Shown: positions 13,195 through 27,800 of the stretch, in pieces | Numbering within the stretch: the first letter of the stretch is position 1 | Layout of the letters: every line of letters starts with the position of its first letter | Assembly: GCA_028752905.1 (NCBI GenBank) | Contig: JAQNBH010000014.1 | Coordinates: forward strand, 17,157,250 to 17,221,249 | Direction of reading: 5' to 3' | DNA from: Cladorhizidae sp. MBARI D1340-BT2 | Lineage: Eukaryota > Porifera > Demospongiae > Poecilosclerida > Cladorhizidae | Length of the DNA stretch: 64,000 nt | Notes under the pieces: generated by a model | Told to the model about the DNA's origin: nothing | The model's database searches: none | What the model saw: the letters and a program-made list of their open reading frames with translations, nothing else | Program-made: the position numbers and the translations under genes

Positions 13195-16100
13195 ACATGC
13201 ACTCAGGCATGCACATGCACGCACATATACACGTGTGCGTGATTAGTGCTAAATTGCTAAGCCGTGTAGGTTTTCATACAGGGTTTTTCACTTGGGACGG
13301 GGGGATCCTAACGGACACCACATGTGGGATTTGAAAGTCTTACGATATGGGTGTAGGCTGAGGTTCATACCAACTAGAGTCTATACGTGTTTACTAGAGT
13401 CTATTTGTGTTGAAGTGAGACACGCAACATGCAGTGACCGGAAGCATCCACAAAATGTGAATATTTACAGTTCGAGGTATTGGCTGCTATTGCCCACCAA
13501 CAGTGATAATAGCTGGTATAGTACTTAGCAAGGTAAAATTTTCCATGCATAATTTCCAAAACAAACGAGTTACTGTATATACTAAAGTACTGATGATGTA
13601 ACAATCATAACAAGAGGACTTACAAGATGCTGATTTTCAGAACCTCAACCTATTCACAAGTTTATGTCTCTGAGTGATGTGCACTGCACGTAAAGCATGT
13701 GACCACATTCCGTGTGGTTCACATGCTCTCTGTAGAATGCTTATATTTTTCTTATGGACTACACAGCTAGATCTGTGCTTGTACATCTAGTGCTCTTCTG
13801 TAATCATAGGAAGGAGCAGAACATCAGCACGGGTTGGTGGTTGTCTGAAATATTGGAATAGAGTGAGTATTTAGTGATTTTTTTTTTCACCGGCAAAAGT
13901 GAACGTGAATAGACTATAGCATGTTCAGCACCAACTAACATGACAGTACAGGTAGGACTACACACCAACTAGCATGACAGTACAGGTAGGATTACATACC
14001 AACTAGCATGGCAGTACAGGTAGGACTACACACCAACTAGCATGGCAGTACAGGTAGGACTACACACCAACTAGCATGGCAGTACAGGTAGGACTACACA
14101 CCAACTAGCATGACAGTGCAGGTAGGACTACACACCAACTAGCATGGCAGTACAGGTAGGACTACACACCAACTAGCATGGCAGTACAGGTAGGACTACA
14201 CACCAACTAGCATGGCAGTGCAGGTAGGACTACACACCAACTAGCATGACAGTACAGGTAGGACTACACACCAACTAGCATGGCAGTACAGGTAGGACTA
14301 CACACCAACTAGCATTTGGCAGTACAGGTAGGACTACACACCAACTAGCATGGCAGTACAGGTAGGACTACACACCAACTAGCATGGCAGTGCAGGTAGG
14401 ACTACACACCAACTAGCATGGCAGTACAGGTAGGACCTACACACCAACTAGCATGGCAGTACAGGTAGGACTACACACCAACTAGCATGGTAGTGCAGGT
14501 AGGACTACACACCAACTAGCATGGCAGTGCAGGTAGGACTACACACCAACTAGCATGGCAGTATACTGGTAGGACTACACACCAACTAGCATGGCAGTAC
14601 AGGTAGGACTACACACCAACTAGCATGGCAGTGCAGGTAGGACTACACACCAACTAGCATGGCAGTACAGGTAGGACTACACACCAACTAGCATGACAGT
14701 ACAGGTAGGACTACACACCAACTAGCATGGCAGTACAGGTAGGACTACACACCAACTAGCCTTTGGCAGTACAGGTACATGTAGGACTACACACCAACTA
14801 ACATGACAGTACAGGTAGGAATACACACCAACTAGCATGACAGTACAGGTAGGACTACATACATACCAACTAGCATGGCAGTACAGGTAGGACTACACAC
14901 CAACTAGCATGGCAGTACAGGTAGGACTACACACCAACTAGCATGACAGTACAGGTAGGACTACACACCAACTAGCATGACAGTGTAGGTAGGACTACAC
15001 ACCAACTAGCATGGCAGTACAGGTAGGACTACACACCAACTAGCATGGCAGTACAGGTACGACTACACACCAACTAGCATGGCAGTACAGGTAGGACTAC
15101 ACACCAACTAGCATGGCAGTACAGGTAGGACTACACACCAACTAGCATGGCAGTACAGGTAGGACTACACACCAACTAGCATGACAGTACAGGTAGGACT
15201 ACACACCAACTAGCATGGCAGTACAGGTAGGACTACACACCAACTAGCATTTGGCAGTACATAGGACTACACACCAACTAGCATGGCAGTACAGGTAGGA
15301 CTACACACCAACTAGCATGGCAGTGCAGGTAGGACTACACACCAACTAGCATGGCAGTACAGGTAGGACTACACACCAACTAGCATGGCAGTACAGGTAG
15401 GACTACACACCAACTAGCATGGCAGTACAGGTAGGACTACACACCAACTAGCATGGCAGTGCAGGTAGGACTACACACCAACTAGAATGGCAGTACAGGT
15501 AGGACTACACACCAACTAGCATGGCAGTACAGGTAGGACTACACACCAACTAGCATGGCAGTACAGGTATAACTGTGTTCCTTTATGAACTTTCCCCTGT
15601 CGTGTAGTAAGTAGCTTTCTGGGGTGGAGGGAGATTCTATGACCCCACCTCCCCTCTACTATGAAACCCTGCCATGGACTTGATCATGTGACCAAGCACA
15701 TATATAATATAAACATTCCGGATGAAGGCTAGAGCATCTAGTCGAAACGTCGAGAGAGTAAAAATTCAAGTTGATTATTGAGAAGGTCATTGTAATTTCG
15801 ATATGTCAACCAAGAGTTTGTTGGGAGTGTACATAATAATACTCTACAGAACTGGATGAGAAAGCAATTATGTGATGACAGTGGATGACTGGGAAGGTCT
15901 GAAGGTCTGTCAGGGTGACTGACAGCCCTGTTAGCTACAGTAATTAATGAAGAAAGGGGAGGGTGGAGAATTAGAACATTGACGACATGGCTAAGGTAGT
16001 GGTGTGTGCACACATTGTCTGGATCAAAGTGAGCAATATAATGGTCAAAGAAAAATGTCAGCAGGTGTTGCCCAATTGTGGCTACTGACTGAGAGAGATC

Positions 16101-19100
16101 AAGAACTGGTAGAGAATTCCACAGCCTTTGTAGTCTGTAATACTTTGCTGGTTTGAAGTAGAGCAGAAGTTATTCAATTTGGAGTTCGACGAATATCTTG
16201 CGATAGTTGATGAGAAGGAGATGAACTTGTTGGCTATCAAACCAATCTGTAGGTGATTTAATGGATTTGGTTAAAAAAATTTGCTCACAGTGAACATCAG
16301 CAGCGGAAGTACTGTATTTGCAGCTTCATCAAACGACTCTTGTAGTTACTTAGAGTCATAATCTTGAAGAACAAATTATGTAGATCATCTCTGTGCTGCT
16401 TCCAAGCCGTCTGATGCCTTTCAGTAAAGAAGGAAGGTCAAGAAGGTCGCCATAAGGGAGAAGAATACACAATATGAGAACTCAGTGTTTGTTAGGTACA
16501 AGATTTTCTTAGCACTGACCGATATTGTCTTAGAACAGGTTCTGCGCAGTAGTCCCAGTATCCTATAAGCTCTGCTCAAAATGTGATAATAGTGGACCAA
16601 GGTAAGTCGCTAGCAAACACAACTCCTGAGTCCTTAGTTTGCACTGTTGTACTGGTAGGCAAATCTTTTAGCGGGTATGTGCTGGACGTGGATTTTTGCT
16701 CCTTTGAAAAGGTGACGACATGGCATTTTGACATATTGAAGCCAGTGTTCCACTGATCTGATCGGTTTGCCAAGCTACAGTATCCTGAAGAGGAGAAATT
16801 TCACCAGAAGATAGAATTCTCTTGTAAAGTTTTGCATCATCTGCAAAGAGCAGTAACTTGGAAAAATTGGATGTCTAGATGAGAAAAAAGCAAAGGGCCC
16901 TTTGTGGAACTCCAGAAACAACTTGAAGAAAGTTAGAGTAACGTCCATGTCATTTGGATAGATAAGCTTGAAACCAGAGCCATAATTCACTGATAATTCC
17001 AATGGGACTAATACCAGTAGTTCTTTATGGGGAATACTATTGAAGGCTTTACTGAAATCCAGATAGATGACATAATTTGTGATCCAAGTATGGATATCCT
17101 GAAGAAGAAGAAGTAATTGTTGTAGATGAATGGTTCTTTTGAAAATCAAACTTGAGCTCCACAATTGACTTCCCATGAAGCGAATAGTGGTACAATTCTG
17201 TCGACACCGCCAGTCCTTTGGAACATAGTGCTGTTTGTAACTCTGAGTAAACAGATGGTGAAGTGTCAAGTGAAGAGCCACATCACATGATTTATGCTTA
17301 GCAGTGGCTTTTGATGGCTTGAAAGAAGAGAGAGTAAGGTATACATCCTCCTCTGTGATGGTGTTAGAACTAAGGGTTAGCTGAGAGATAGTCAGTAGGA
17401 GGGAGCTCAAAGTCACCTTGGGTAAACACACAGTAGAAGAACTGGTTGAATGTATTTGCCTTTTCCTAGTATGAAGTTGCAACCTTGCTGGCTCGGTAAA
17501 GGGTCTCTGGTATGGAATGGTTGTCTGAAGTTGCAACCTTGCTGGCTCGGTAAAGGGTCTCTGGCATGGCATGGTTGTCTCTGAAGTTGCAACCTTGCTG
17601 GCTCGGTAAAGGGTCTCTATAATGACATGGTTGTCTCTGAAGTTGCAACCTTGCTGTCTCGGTAAAGGGTTTGTCTCATTATTTGAAGATTTTTGAGGCA
17701 TGGCCAACAGAAAGCTCTCAGATAGGTTGTTTTCATGGCTTCAAGCAGTCTTGTTTGCATGGATGCTTCAGAGTTGCGCAGCATGTCTTCTTACAAGAAG
17801 AAGCACGCCTCTTACATTCCTCCCGCCATGACTGTAGGCAACTGATGCTGAAGTTCAGAGGTTATCCATTTGGATGTTGATTACATTGCAGTAGCACTTT
17901 TGGGATGTATACGTACAATATTAAGGCAGAGACTGAAGTCAGTGTCTAGCAGGAAAGAGCACAACCTTCCAGACAGACGTGCTTGGGGATAATCGGACAA
18001 ATACTAGTTCCTTTCTTGCCAGTTTACACGCAAGACATTCTATGATGAAGGAGATCACAAAGTGGTCAGAAGAGATGAGTTTAGATCAACCAAGATATCT
18101 TGTATGAGGTCAGGGGCATCTGCCAACGCAAGATCAAGACTATTTCTCCTAAGATGAGTGGACGAATCAATGAACTGATGCAAGTTTTGCGTCAAGATGA
18201 AATTACAGAATTTAATTGAATTTTGTGAAACACAGTGCATTATGTGCTTATGTTAGTGTTGATGATGTGTTACACTGGATTATGTGCTTATGTTAGTGTT
18301 GATGATGATGTGTTACAGTGCATTATGTGCTTATGTTAGTGTTGATGATGTGTTACACTGAATTATGCACTTATGTTAGTGTTGATGTGTCACAGTGCAT
18401 TATGTGCTTATATTAGTGTCGATGATGATGTGTCACAGGGCATTGTGCTTATGTTAGTGTTGATGATGTGTTAGTGTTGATGATGTGCCATACCGCTCAT
18501 GTTATTGTTGATGATGATGTGTTACACTGCATTATGTGCTCATGTTAGTGTTGATGATGTGTCACAGTGCATTATGTGCTTATATTAGTCTCAATGATGA
18601 TGTGTCACAGGGCATTGTGCTTATGTTAGTGTTGATGATGTGCCATACCGCTCATGTTATTGTTGATGATGATGTGTTACACTGCATTATGCGCTTATGT
18701 TAGTGTTGATGATGTGTCACAGTGCATTATGTGCTTATATTAGTGTCGATGATGATGTGTCACAGGGCATTGTGCTTATGTTAGTGTTGATGATGTGTCA
18801 TACCGCTCATGTTATTATTGATTATGATGTGTTACACTGCATTATGCGCTTATGTTATTGTTGATGATGATGATGTGTTACAGTGCATTTCCTGTGGCAA
18901 GATGCTTCTGAGGGAGGATTATAAACTTGGCAACAAAGTGCAGAAGACAGCTGCCGGGTAAGGATTGGTGTCTGTAAGTTGATGGTGAATGAGAAGTGTG
19001 GATGAGGAGGGTGTGTGTGGATGAGGAGAGTGTGTGTGTGTGAGGAGAGAGAGTGTGTGTGTGAGGTGGAGGGTGGGTGAGAAGAGTGGGGGAATAAGTA

Positions 19101-21848
19101 TGAGGAGGAGTGAATGAGGAGGGAGGGTGGTAGGTGTGGAAGAAGTGAGGGAGAATGGGAGGGATAGGGGTGGTGGAAAAGATGGATGGAATTATGGAAA
19201 GAAATGGCCGCGGTACAGAGGAGAGGGAATAGGGAAGGAGGACTAGTGGAATGGCAGAAGTAGTAGTAGTGGGCATGGGGTGGGGGAGGGAATGGCGACA
19301 TGAAGCGGGACAGATGGAATAATGGAAGAGAGAGGAGAGAAAACCAAGCTGTTTGACTCGTGATATAATTCTTGTGTTAGTCTCAGTGTGTGTATATAAT
19401 TATGTACATGTGCATGACTCATGATAAAACTCAGTTTCAGTGTGTGTGTGTACATATATCTACATGTACATGATTCATGATAAAACTCTTCTATTATATA
19501 CACAAGGGTGCATTTAAGTTGGGGGTGGGGGCTTGTGTCATTCTCCCTCCAACCCCTTTAATTAAAATTGAGATTTTAGTAGCTTAGCGGCCACGTGATA
19601 CTGGGTCAGGCCCTCCGTCTCCTCTTTTTTCCGTACCCGAAGTTCACCAGCAATTTTTGTTGTATACTGCCCTGACACATGTGATTGACTCATGATAAAA
19701 CTCTTCTATTACATAGTTTCAGTGTGTGTATATATGCACTGTATTTCCTCTGTTAAGGAACTGCCCATCCAGTTGTAACTGCATCTCCAATTGTCACTGC
19801 ATAGCTCAGTCTCCATTGGTTATAGTAACTGCCATTCCGATTGTAACCATGGAGACAAATAGCAATAAGTCACGCCCAAATAATTGCTCATTAGCTTATA
19901 AACTGAGAACTGAAGACAAGGGGGGGGGGGGGGGGAAAGTCAGGAGAATTTCTTAGGCACCAGCAGCAGTTGAACCCTTGATATGTGTCTCGGGCACCAA
20001 ATGATTAGCATTCCTCCAAGCAGGCACTTGAACTCCTTCACAACTGTAACCACCCTTTCCAATAGTAATCTCAGGTAGATTGGATGTAAGTAAATAGTAG
20101 CTATTGGAGAATATAAGGTACATGTGAATATATATATATGTATATATACATGTGAATATACATATATATATATATGTTACATGTATATATATATATATAT
20201 ATATGTATATACATGTGAATATATATATATATACATGTGAATATATATATATATATATGTTACATGTGTATATATATTATATATGTATATACATGTGAAT
20301 ATATATATATATATGTTACATGTGTATATATATGTATATACATGTGAATATATATATATATATATATGTTACATGTGTATATATATATATGTATATACAT
20401 GTGAATATATATATGTTACATGTGTATATATATATATGTATATACATGTGAATATATATATGTTACATGTGTATATATATGTATATACATGTGAATATAT
20501 ATATATGTATATATATATGTATATACATGTGAATATATATATATGTATATATCATGTGAATATATATATATATATATATATACGTATATATCATGTGAAT
20601 ATATATATGAATACATCATGTGAATATATATATGTATATACATGTGAATATATATATATATATGTATATACATGTGAATATATATATATATATATACACA
20701 TGTGAATATATATGTGTATATAACATGTGAATATAATGTTTGTCTGTGTATATATAATGAATATACATGAATGTGTATATACATGTGACTATGTGGGTAT
20801 ATTATATACATGTGATAATATGAATATATATGTATGTGTGTATATACTGTGACTGTATGTGTGTATGAATATATAATGTGAATATTCATGTATGTGTCTA
20901 TATGTGATGTGTGTATTATATATACATGTAACTGTATGTGAATATATATTCACGTGAATATATGTATATATAATGTGACTATATGGTATATGTATGTACA
21001 TGTGACTATGTGTATATAATGTGAATATACATGTATGTGTATATGTGACTATGTATACTACTATACATGTGTGTGTGTGTGTGTGTGTGTCATTGACTAC
21101 TATACATGTGTGTGTGTTTGTCCAATTGAAAGAATCTTGAAATTTCCTTTTTTCCAGTCTGGTGTTCCTGGAACTAAAGGAAAGAACACCCACTTTATCT
21201 CTCGAGCATTACTCTGTAAGTTTTCCTTATGCAGCGCCTTCTCTCAGCCCATAGGGGCACATTATTTGGAAGCCATTCCATGCACAGGATCAAATTGGCA
21301 TGAAGAGGTCAGAGCTGGGCAGGATAGTGAAGGAGCTGAAGCTGCAGTGTGGAGGGCAGCAGGCTAGGCCACCTCCTGATATGTGTCTGCAAGCTGTCAT
21401 GGACAAGCTTACTGTGACCAAGAAGCTCTCTGCTGAAATGAAGATGAATGTTAAGAGACTAGCCATAGAGTGAGTGAATGTGTATGAGTGAGTGAGTTTG
21501 TGTGTGAATGAGTGAGTGAGTGAGGAAGGATGTGTGTGATTGGAGGGCATGAGGTGTGTGGCGGTGAATTTGTGTGTGTGGAAGGGTGTGCATGTGAGTG
21601 AGGGACGGTGTGTGGGGGTGAGTTCGTGTGTGTGTTTTCAGTCATGTGTGAGGGTGTGTTGAGTGAAGTGGTGTTTGTTTGAATGTGAGTGTGTGTGTCT
21701 GTGTGGATGAAGGGAAGATTAGGAGTGATGAGCATTATTCCACCTGCAACCAGCCATGACTATAATTTCTCTGTCATACCCAGGCTCAAGGACATCTGTG
21801 CTGACAGTCCATTGAATGGAAAGCTAATGTATGTCTATCCTACAACAA

Positions 21849-21879
<31 letters not shown>

Positions 21880-24800
21880 ACTGTCTTTATTACTTGTTTG
21901 TTTGGCCATAGCAATGACAACCTGACAGCCGACTGTGCGTACTTCATTCTAGCCCTTGGACATTTAGATCCAAAACAAGAAGTAAAATACATTGTATATA
22001 CGTACTACTGGAGTCTGTTTATGCATGTAGCTCTATGGGGACACACATTGGACCAACATCACACTGGGTTGAGGCAGGTTGACAATAGTTCTATGAGGAC
22101 ACACACTGGACCAACACCACACTGGGTTGAGGCAGGTTGAAGTAGGTTGACAATAGCTCTATGGGTACACACACTGGACCAACACCACACTGGGTTGAGG
22201 CAGGTCAACAATAGCTCTACATGAGGACACACTGGACCAACATCACACTGGGTTGAAGCAGGTCAACAATAGTTCTATGAGGACACACACTTGACCAACA
22301 TCACACTGGGTTGAGGCAGGTCAACAATAGTTCTATGAGGACACACACTTGACCAACATCACACTGGGTTGAGGCAGGTCAACAATAGTTCTATGAGGAC
22401 ACACTGGACCAACACCACACTGGGTTGAAGTAGGTCAACTTGATAGTTCTATGAGGACACACTGGACCAACATCATACTGGGTTGAAGTAGGTCAACAAT
22501 AGTTCTATGAGGACACACACTGGACCAACACCACACTGGGTTGAGGCAGGTTGAAGTAGGTTGACAATAACTCTATGGGTACACACACTGGACCAACACC
22601 ACACTGGGTTGAGGCAGGTCAACAATAGTTCTATGAGGACACACACTTGACCAACATCACACTGGGTTGAGGCAGGTCAACAATAGTTCTATGAGGACAC
22701 ACTGGACCAACACCACACTGGGTTGAAGTAGGTCAACTTGATAGTTCTATGAGGACACACTGGACCAACATCATACTGGGTTGAAGTAGGTCAACAATAG
22801 TTCTATGAGGACACACACTGGACCAACACCACACTGGGTTGAGGCAGGTTGAAGTAGGTTGACAATAGCTCTATGGGAAACACACTGGACCAACACCACA
22901 CTGGGTTGAGGCAGGTCAACAATATGAGGACACACTGGACCAACATCACACTGGGTTGAAGCAGGTCAACAATAGTTCTATGAGGACACACACTTGACCA
23001 ACATCACACTGGGTTGAAGTAGGTCAACTTGATAGTTCTATGAGGACACACTGGACCAACATCATACTGGGTTGAAGTAGGTCAACAATAGTCCTATGAG
23101 GACACACTGGACCAACATCACACTGGGTTGAAGTAGGTCAACAATAGTTCTATGAGGACACACTGGACCAACATCACACTGGGTTGAAGTATGTCAACAA
23201 TAGTTCTATGGGGATACACTGGACCAACATCACACTGGGTTGAAGTAGGTCAACAATAGTTCTATGAGGACACACTGGACCAACTGGGTTGAGGCAGGTT
23301 GAAGTAGGCTGATAATTTAGCTCTATGTGGATACACACTGGACCAACATCACACTGAGTTGACGCAGGTTGAAGCAGTTTGACAATAGCTCCACAGTGAC
23401 ACGGGCAGCTATAAGATCACAAGCAAGTCCTCCTCAGACTTGGAAGAAGAGGTAGGAATATCCTGTTACCTGTATTTTGACACTGCAGGTGAGATTATTA
23501 ATGGAAAGGGCCACGAAAGACACTGGACTCCATTTCCCCACTCTCAGAAATGTAAGCTGTAAAAGTGTTCTCAATCTGAGCTTGTGTTGGCAATATTTAT
23601 ACCTACTGTAGAAGCTGATTGTTGGGTGCATTATACTATTAGGCGCTTGTTAGGTGCATATCCTAATGTTGAATCCAGTAGGCGCATACGTGAGCCGCTC
23701 TTAATTGAACCTGTGGCCCAACAAGCACGAATCTTTTTGCTGACTTTTGCCGAGGAACGTGAGGGAGAGAAGAAAGCTGTTAGTAGACCAGGTGACAAAA
23801 GTCTTCAAAAATGGCAGCGATGTTTGTGTCGAGCCAAAGGCATGCTAGAAAATATATTTTTGCTACACGTAGAAAAGTCCGTTGCAGGGCTCCAGACGGT
23901 CGTATAAGCGTGATGACCTGGAATAACACTTGTCAGTCAAAGCTGCCATGGTTTGAGAGCCATCGCTAACTACGGACCTCTCAAGCCTCGCTAAGTAAGT
24001 GTGGTGGGGTTTGCATGTACCACTCATGTGTTCATGGGTACGAGATATTAGTTAGGTGCATGCTTCTTGTTAAGCGCATGTTCTTAGTTAGGTGCCTGTT
24101 CTTAGTTAGGTGCGTGTTCTTAGTTAGGTGCATGTTTCTTGTTAGGCGTGCTGTTCTTAATTACTTGCATGTTCTTAGTTAGGTGCGTGTTCTTAGTTAG
24201 GTGCATGTTCTTAGTTAGGTGCATGTTCTTAGTTAGGTGCATGTTCTTAGTTAGGTGCATGTTCTTAGTTAGGCGCGCTGTTCTTAATTACGCGCAGTTC
24301 TTTGTTAGGAGCATGTTCTTAGTTAGGTGTGCGTTCTTAGGAGCATGTTCTTAGTTAGGTGCATGTTCTTAATTAGGTGCATGTTCTTAGTTAGGTGCAT
24401 GTTCTTAATTAGGCGCATGTTCTTAGTTAGGTGCATGTTCTTAGTTAGGTGCATGTTCTTAGTTAGGCATGTGTTCTTAGTTAGGCGTGTGTTCTTAGTT
24501 AGGTGCATGTTCTTAACCCACTCACCGTCATAAGCATATATATACGTCCAAACCACATAATTATCGGGGGGAAATCATTAAAAAATCAATCGTTTGGTTG
24601 TAAATTAAGATATGAAGATATGAATATCAAAAAATAGCTCAATTCTTGCTCTACGTACGTGCCGAATATAAGAGCCGTACGGGTTCGGTAACTAAGGTAA
24701 AGTAAAATTGAAATCGCTGACCGTTCACTTTTTTTATCATGTTGGAAATGACGATCAGACTAACTTTAGACCAATTTCTTTCTAGGATTCAAGACGACGA

Positions 24801-27800
24801 CTAGGTCCTATCAGAGGACGAAAGTAGCAGCAAGGAAGGTGAAGTCATCTATTTGTAACTTGGGAAGAGTAGCATTGATCCTGAAATTGTGCTATCGATG
24901 GGTGGGATGCTTTTGGACAAATTTCTGGCGAGAGCGGTGCCGCTCGATAGTCTGTTTGGGCGCAGGAGAGTCTAGCAGTGACGAAGAAGACTATGCCAGT
25001 GAGTTTTGTTTACTTGCTAGCTAAGTAGCTAGCAAGTAAAGCATGTTCTGGATAGAATGGTTTAGCTGTTCTTTCGTGGAACAATCCATATATAAATTCA
25101 TTAGGTCGAGGAGGCTTTTTGTTTATGTTGACATTATTCTTTTTAGGTATGGTGCAACCAACCCCTTCACTGTCACCCTTCCTCATAGCCACTTCTTGTG
25201 GAGTTCATACTCCTTCGGTTCATACTCCTTCAAGGCCTGTTGGTCAGCGTAGTCGCAGAACTAGGGGCAGTAGTAGAACTAGGAGAGTCAACTTGCACGT
25301 CTGAGTACACGTAGTCAAGTAACTTCCAGTATTCATTTGGATACCTCAATGGCTTCTTGTACCAGTCATGTTTGATGCTACATACATTGTGTACCAAGTG
25401 TTATAAGAGTAAATGAAATGTGAAAATATATATTCCTAGATGGTGTCTATACATAATATTGTGGTAGTGTACATTGTGGTAGTGTGGCACAATGATGTCT
25501 TCTTGTATGTTGCTGGCCAGTATCTTATCAAGCCTCCATCACTGTCTGAGTGGCTCAAAACATCTGAGTGGCTCAAAACACCTTGATTATATACCATACT
25601 AGAGGGGGAAATGCCATATACGTGTGTGCACGTACATAGATCATATTACTACACAATTGTTAATTATCTGTGAAACCAGAAACCAGAACTCAAAACTTCT
25701 AATTAGATTCATGGCATTGTGGTTTGTTTCTATGGCAACTGTAGGTTACCACAATGTTGGTGGCTTTCATGTGAACTATGGTTGCTAAGGACTTTAGTCA
25801 ACCTTTGCATTGCATATGTTTATGCAGGTCAATTTTTGGTAATTTTTCAAAATAAAGTCAACGGTGGAAGGGTTAATTATGTGCATGTTCTTAGTTAGGT
25901 TTTTGTTCTTAGGAGCATATTCTTAGTTAGGTGCATGTTCTTAGCTACGTGCATGTTCTTAGTTAGGTGCATGTTCTTAGTTACGTGCATGTTCTTAGTT
26001 ACGTGCATGTTCTTAGTTAGGTGCATGTTCTTAGTTAGGTGCATGTTCTTAGTTAGGTGCATGTTCTTAGTTACATGCATGTTCTTAATTATGCGCATGT
26101 TCTTAATTATGCGCATGTTCTTAGTTAGGTTTTTGTTCTTAGGAGCATATTCTTAGTTAGGTGCATGTTCTTAGCTACGTGCATGTTCTTAGTTAGGTGC
26201 ATGTTCTTAGTTACGTGCATGTTCTTAGTTAGGTGCATGTTCTTAGTTAGGCACATGTTCTTAGTTACATGCATGTTCTTAGTTAAGTGCATGTTCTTAG
26301 GTGCATGTTCTTAGTTAGGCACATGTTCTTAGTTAAGTGCATGTTCTTAATTATGCGCATGTTCTTAATTATGCGCATGTTCTTAATTATGCGCATGTTC
26401 TTAGTTAAGTGCATGTTCTTAGGTGCATGTTCTTAGTTAGGTGCATGTTCTTAGGCATGTTCTTAGTTAGGCACATGTTCTTAGTTACATGCATGTTCTT
26501 AATTATGCGCATGTTCTTAATTATGTGCATGTTCTTAGTTAAGTGCATGTTCTTAGGTGCATGTTCTTAGTTAGGTGCATGTTCTTTGTTAGGTGCATGT
26601 TCTTAGTTACGTGCATGTTCTTAGTTAGGTGCATGTTCTTAGTTAGGTGCATGTTCTTAATTATGCGCATGTTCTTAATTATGCGCATGTTCTTAGTTAA
26701 GTGCATGTTCTTAGTTAGGCGCATGTTCTTAATTAGGTGCATGTTCTTAATTAGGTGCATGTTCTTAATTATGCGCATGTTCTTAGTTAAGTGCATGTTC
26801 TTAGGTGCATGTTCTTAGTTAGGCACATGTTCTTAGTTAGGTGCATGTTCTTAGTTGGGTGCATGTTCTTAGTTAGGTGCATGTTCTTAATTAGGTGCAT
26901 GTTCTTAGTTACGTGCATGTTCTTAGTTAGGTGCATGTTCTTAGTTAGGCGCATGCTCTTAATTATGCGCATGTTCTTAGTTAAGTGCATGTTCTTAGGT
27001 GCATGTTCTTAGTTAGGCACATGTTCTTAGTTAGGTGCATGTTCTTAGTTAGGTGCATGTTCTTAGTTGGGTGCATGTTCTTAGTTAGGTGCATGTTCTT
27101 AGTTAGGTGCATGTTCTTAATTAGGTGCATGTTCTTTGTTAGGTGCATGTTCTTAATGTTCTTAGTTAGGTGCATGTTCTTAGTTACAGTAGGTGCATGT
27201 TCTTAGTTAGGTGCATGTTCTTAGTTACGTGCATGTTCTTAGTTACAGTAGGTGCATGTTCTTAATTAGGTGCATGTTCTTAGTTAGGCACATGTTCTTA
27301 GTTAGGTGCATGTTCTTAGTTAGGTGCATGTTCTTAGTTAGGCACATGTTCTTAGTTAGGTGCATGTTCTTAGTTGCGTGGATGTTCTTAATTACGCGCA
27401 GTTCTTAGTTACTACCTATAGGCGGTGGTTTTCTACTGATTTATGTTATAAGCACATCTGCCTGACAACTGGTTTTACGGTATTTTGTCCCTCAGAGTGC
27501 ATTCACCCGATCGTAAAGCAAGCCGCTGATTCAGCAGCATGCGGTCATGATTTATCGCCAAGAGAATGTGCCTCCAGGTCTCCCACCTTACTGGAAGCGA
27601 CTGTTTGGTGTAAATTTGGGAAGCAGTAGGAGTTGTGGCTTGCCCTGGAGAACTTTTTTTAAATCAACCTCAGTTTGATAGCGGCTCACTCTGGATGCCT
27701 GGAAGTTTTGGTACCTGGGGAAATAATGCTAGACATGTGTGCCCCATGCTTGCTGTAATAGATACTGTATGTGCCTTGGTTGCTTGTGAGTGTCCCATGC

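Noticed and set aside
24139..27408. Repeated frames MFLVRC... and MHLTKN... on both strands
   Set aside because: 18-bp minisatellite read in multiples of three.
27482..27629. Cys-rich frame ([20 protein letters not shown]...) after a CTCAG acceptor as a BRF2-like exon
   Set aside because: In the required phase it meets a stop after six codons; exon 28316-28373 joins in phase and continues the cyclin fold.
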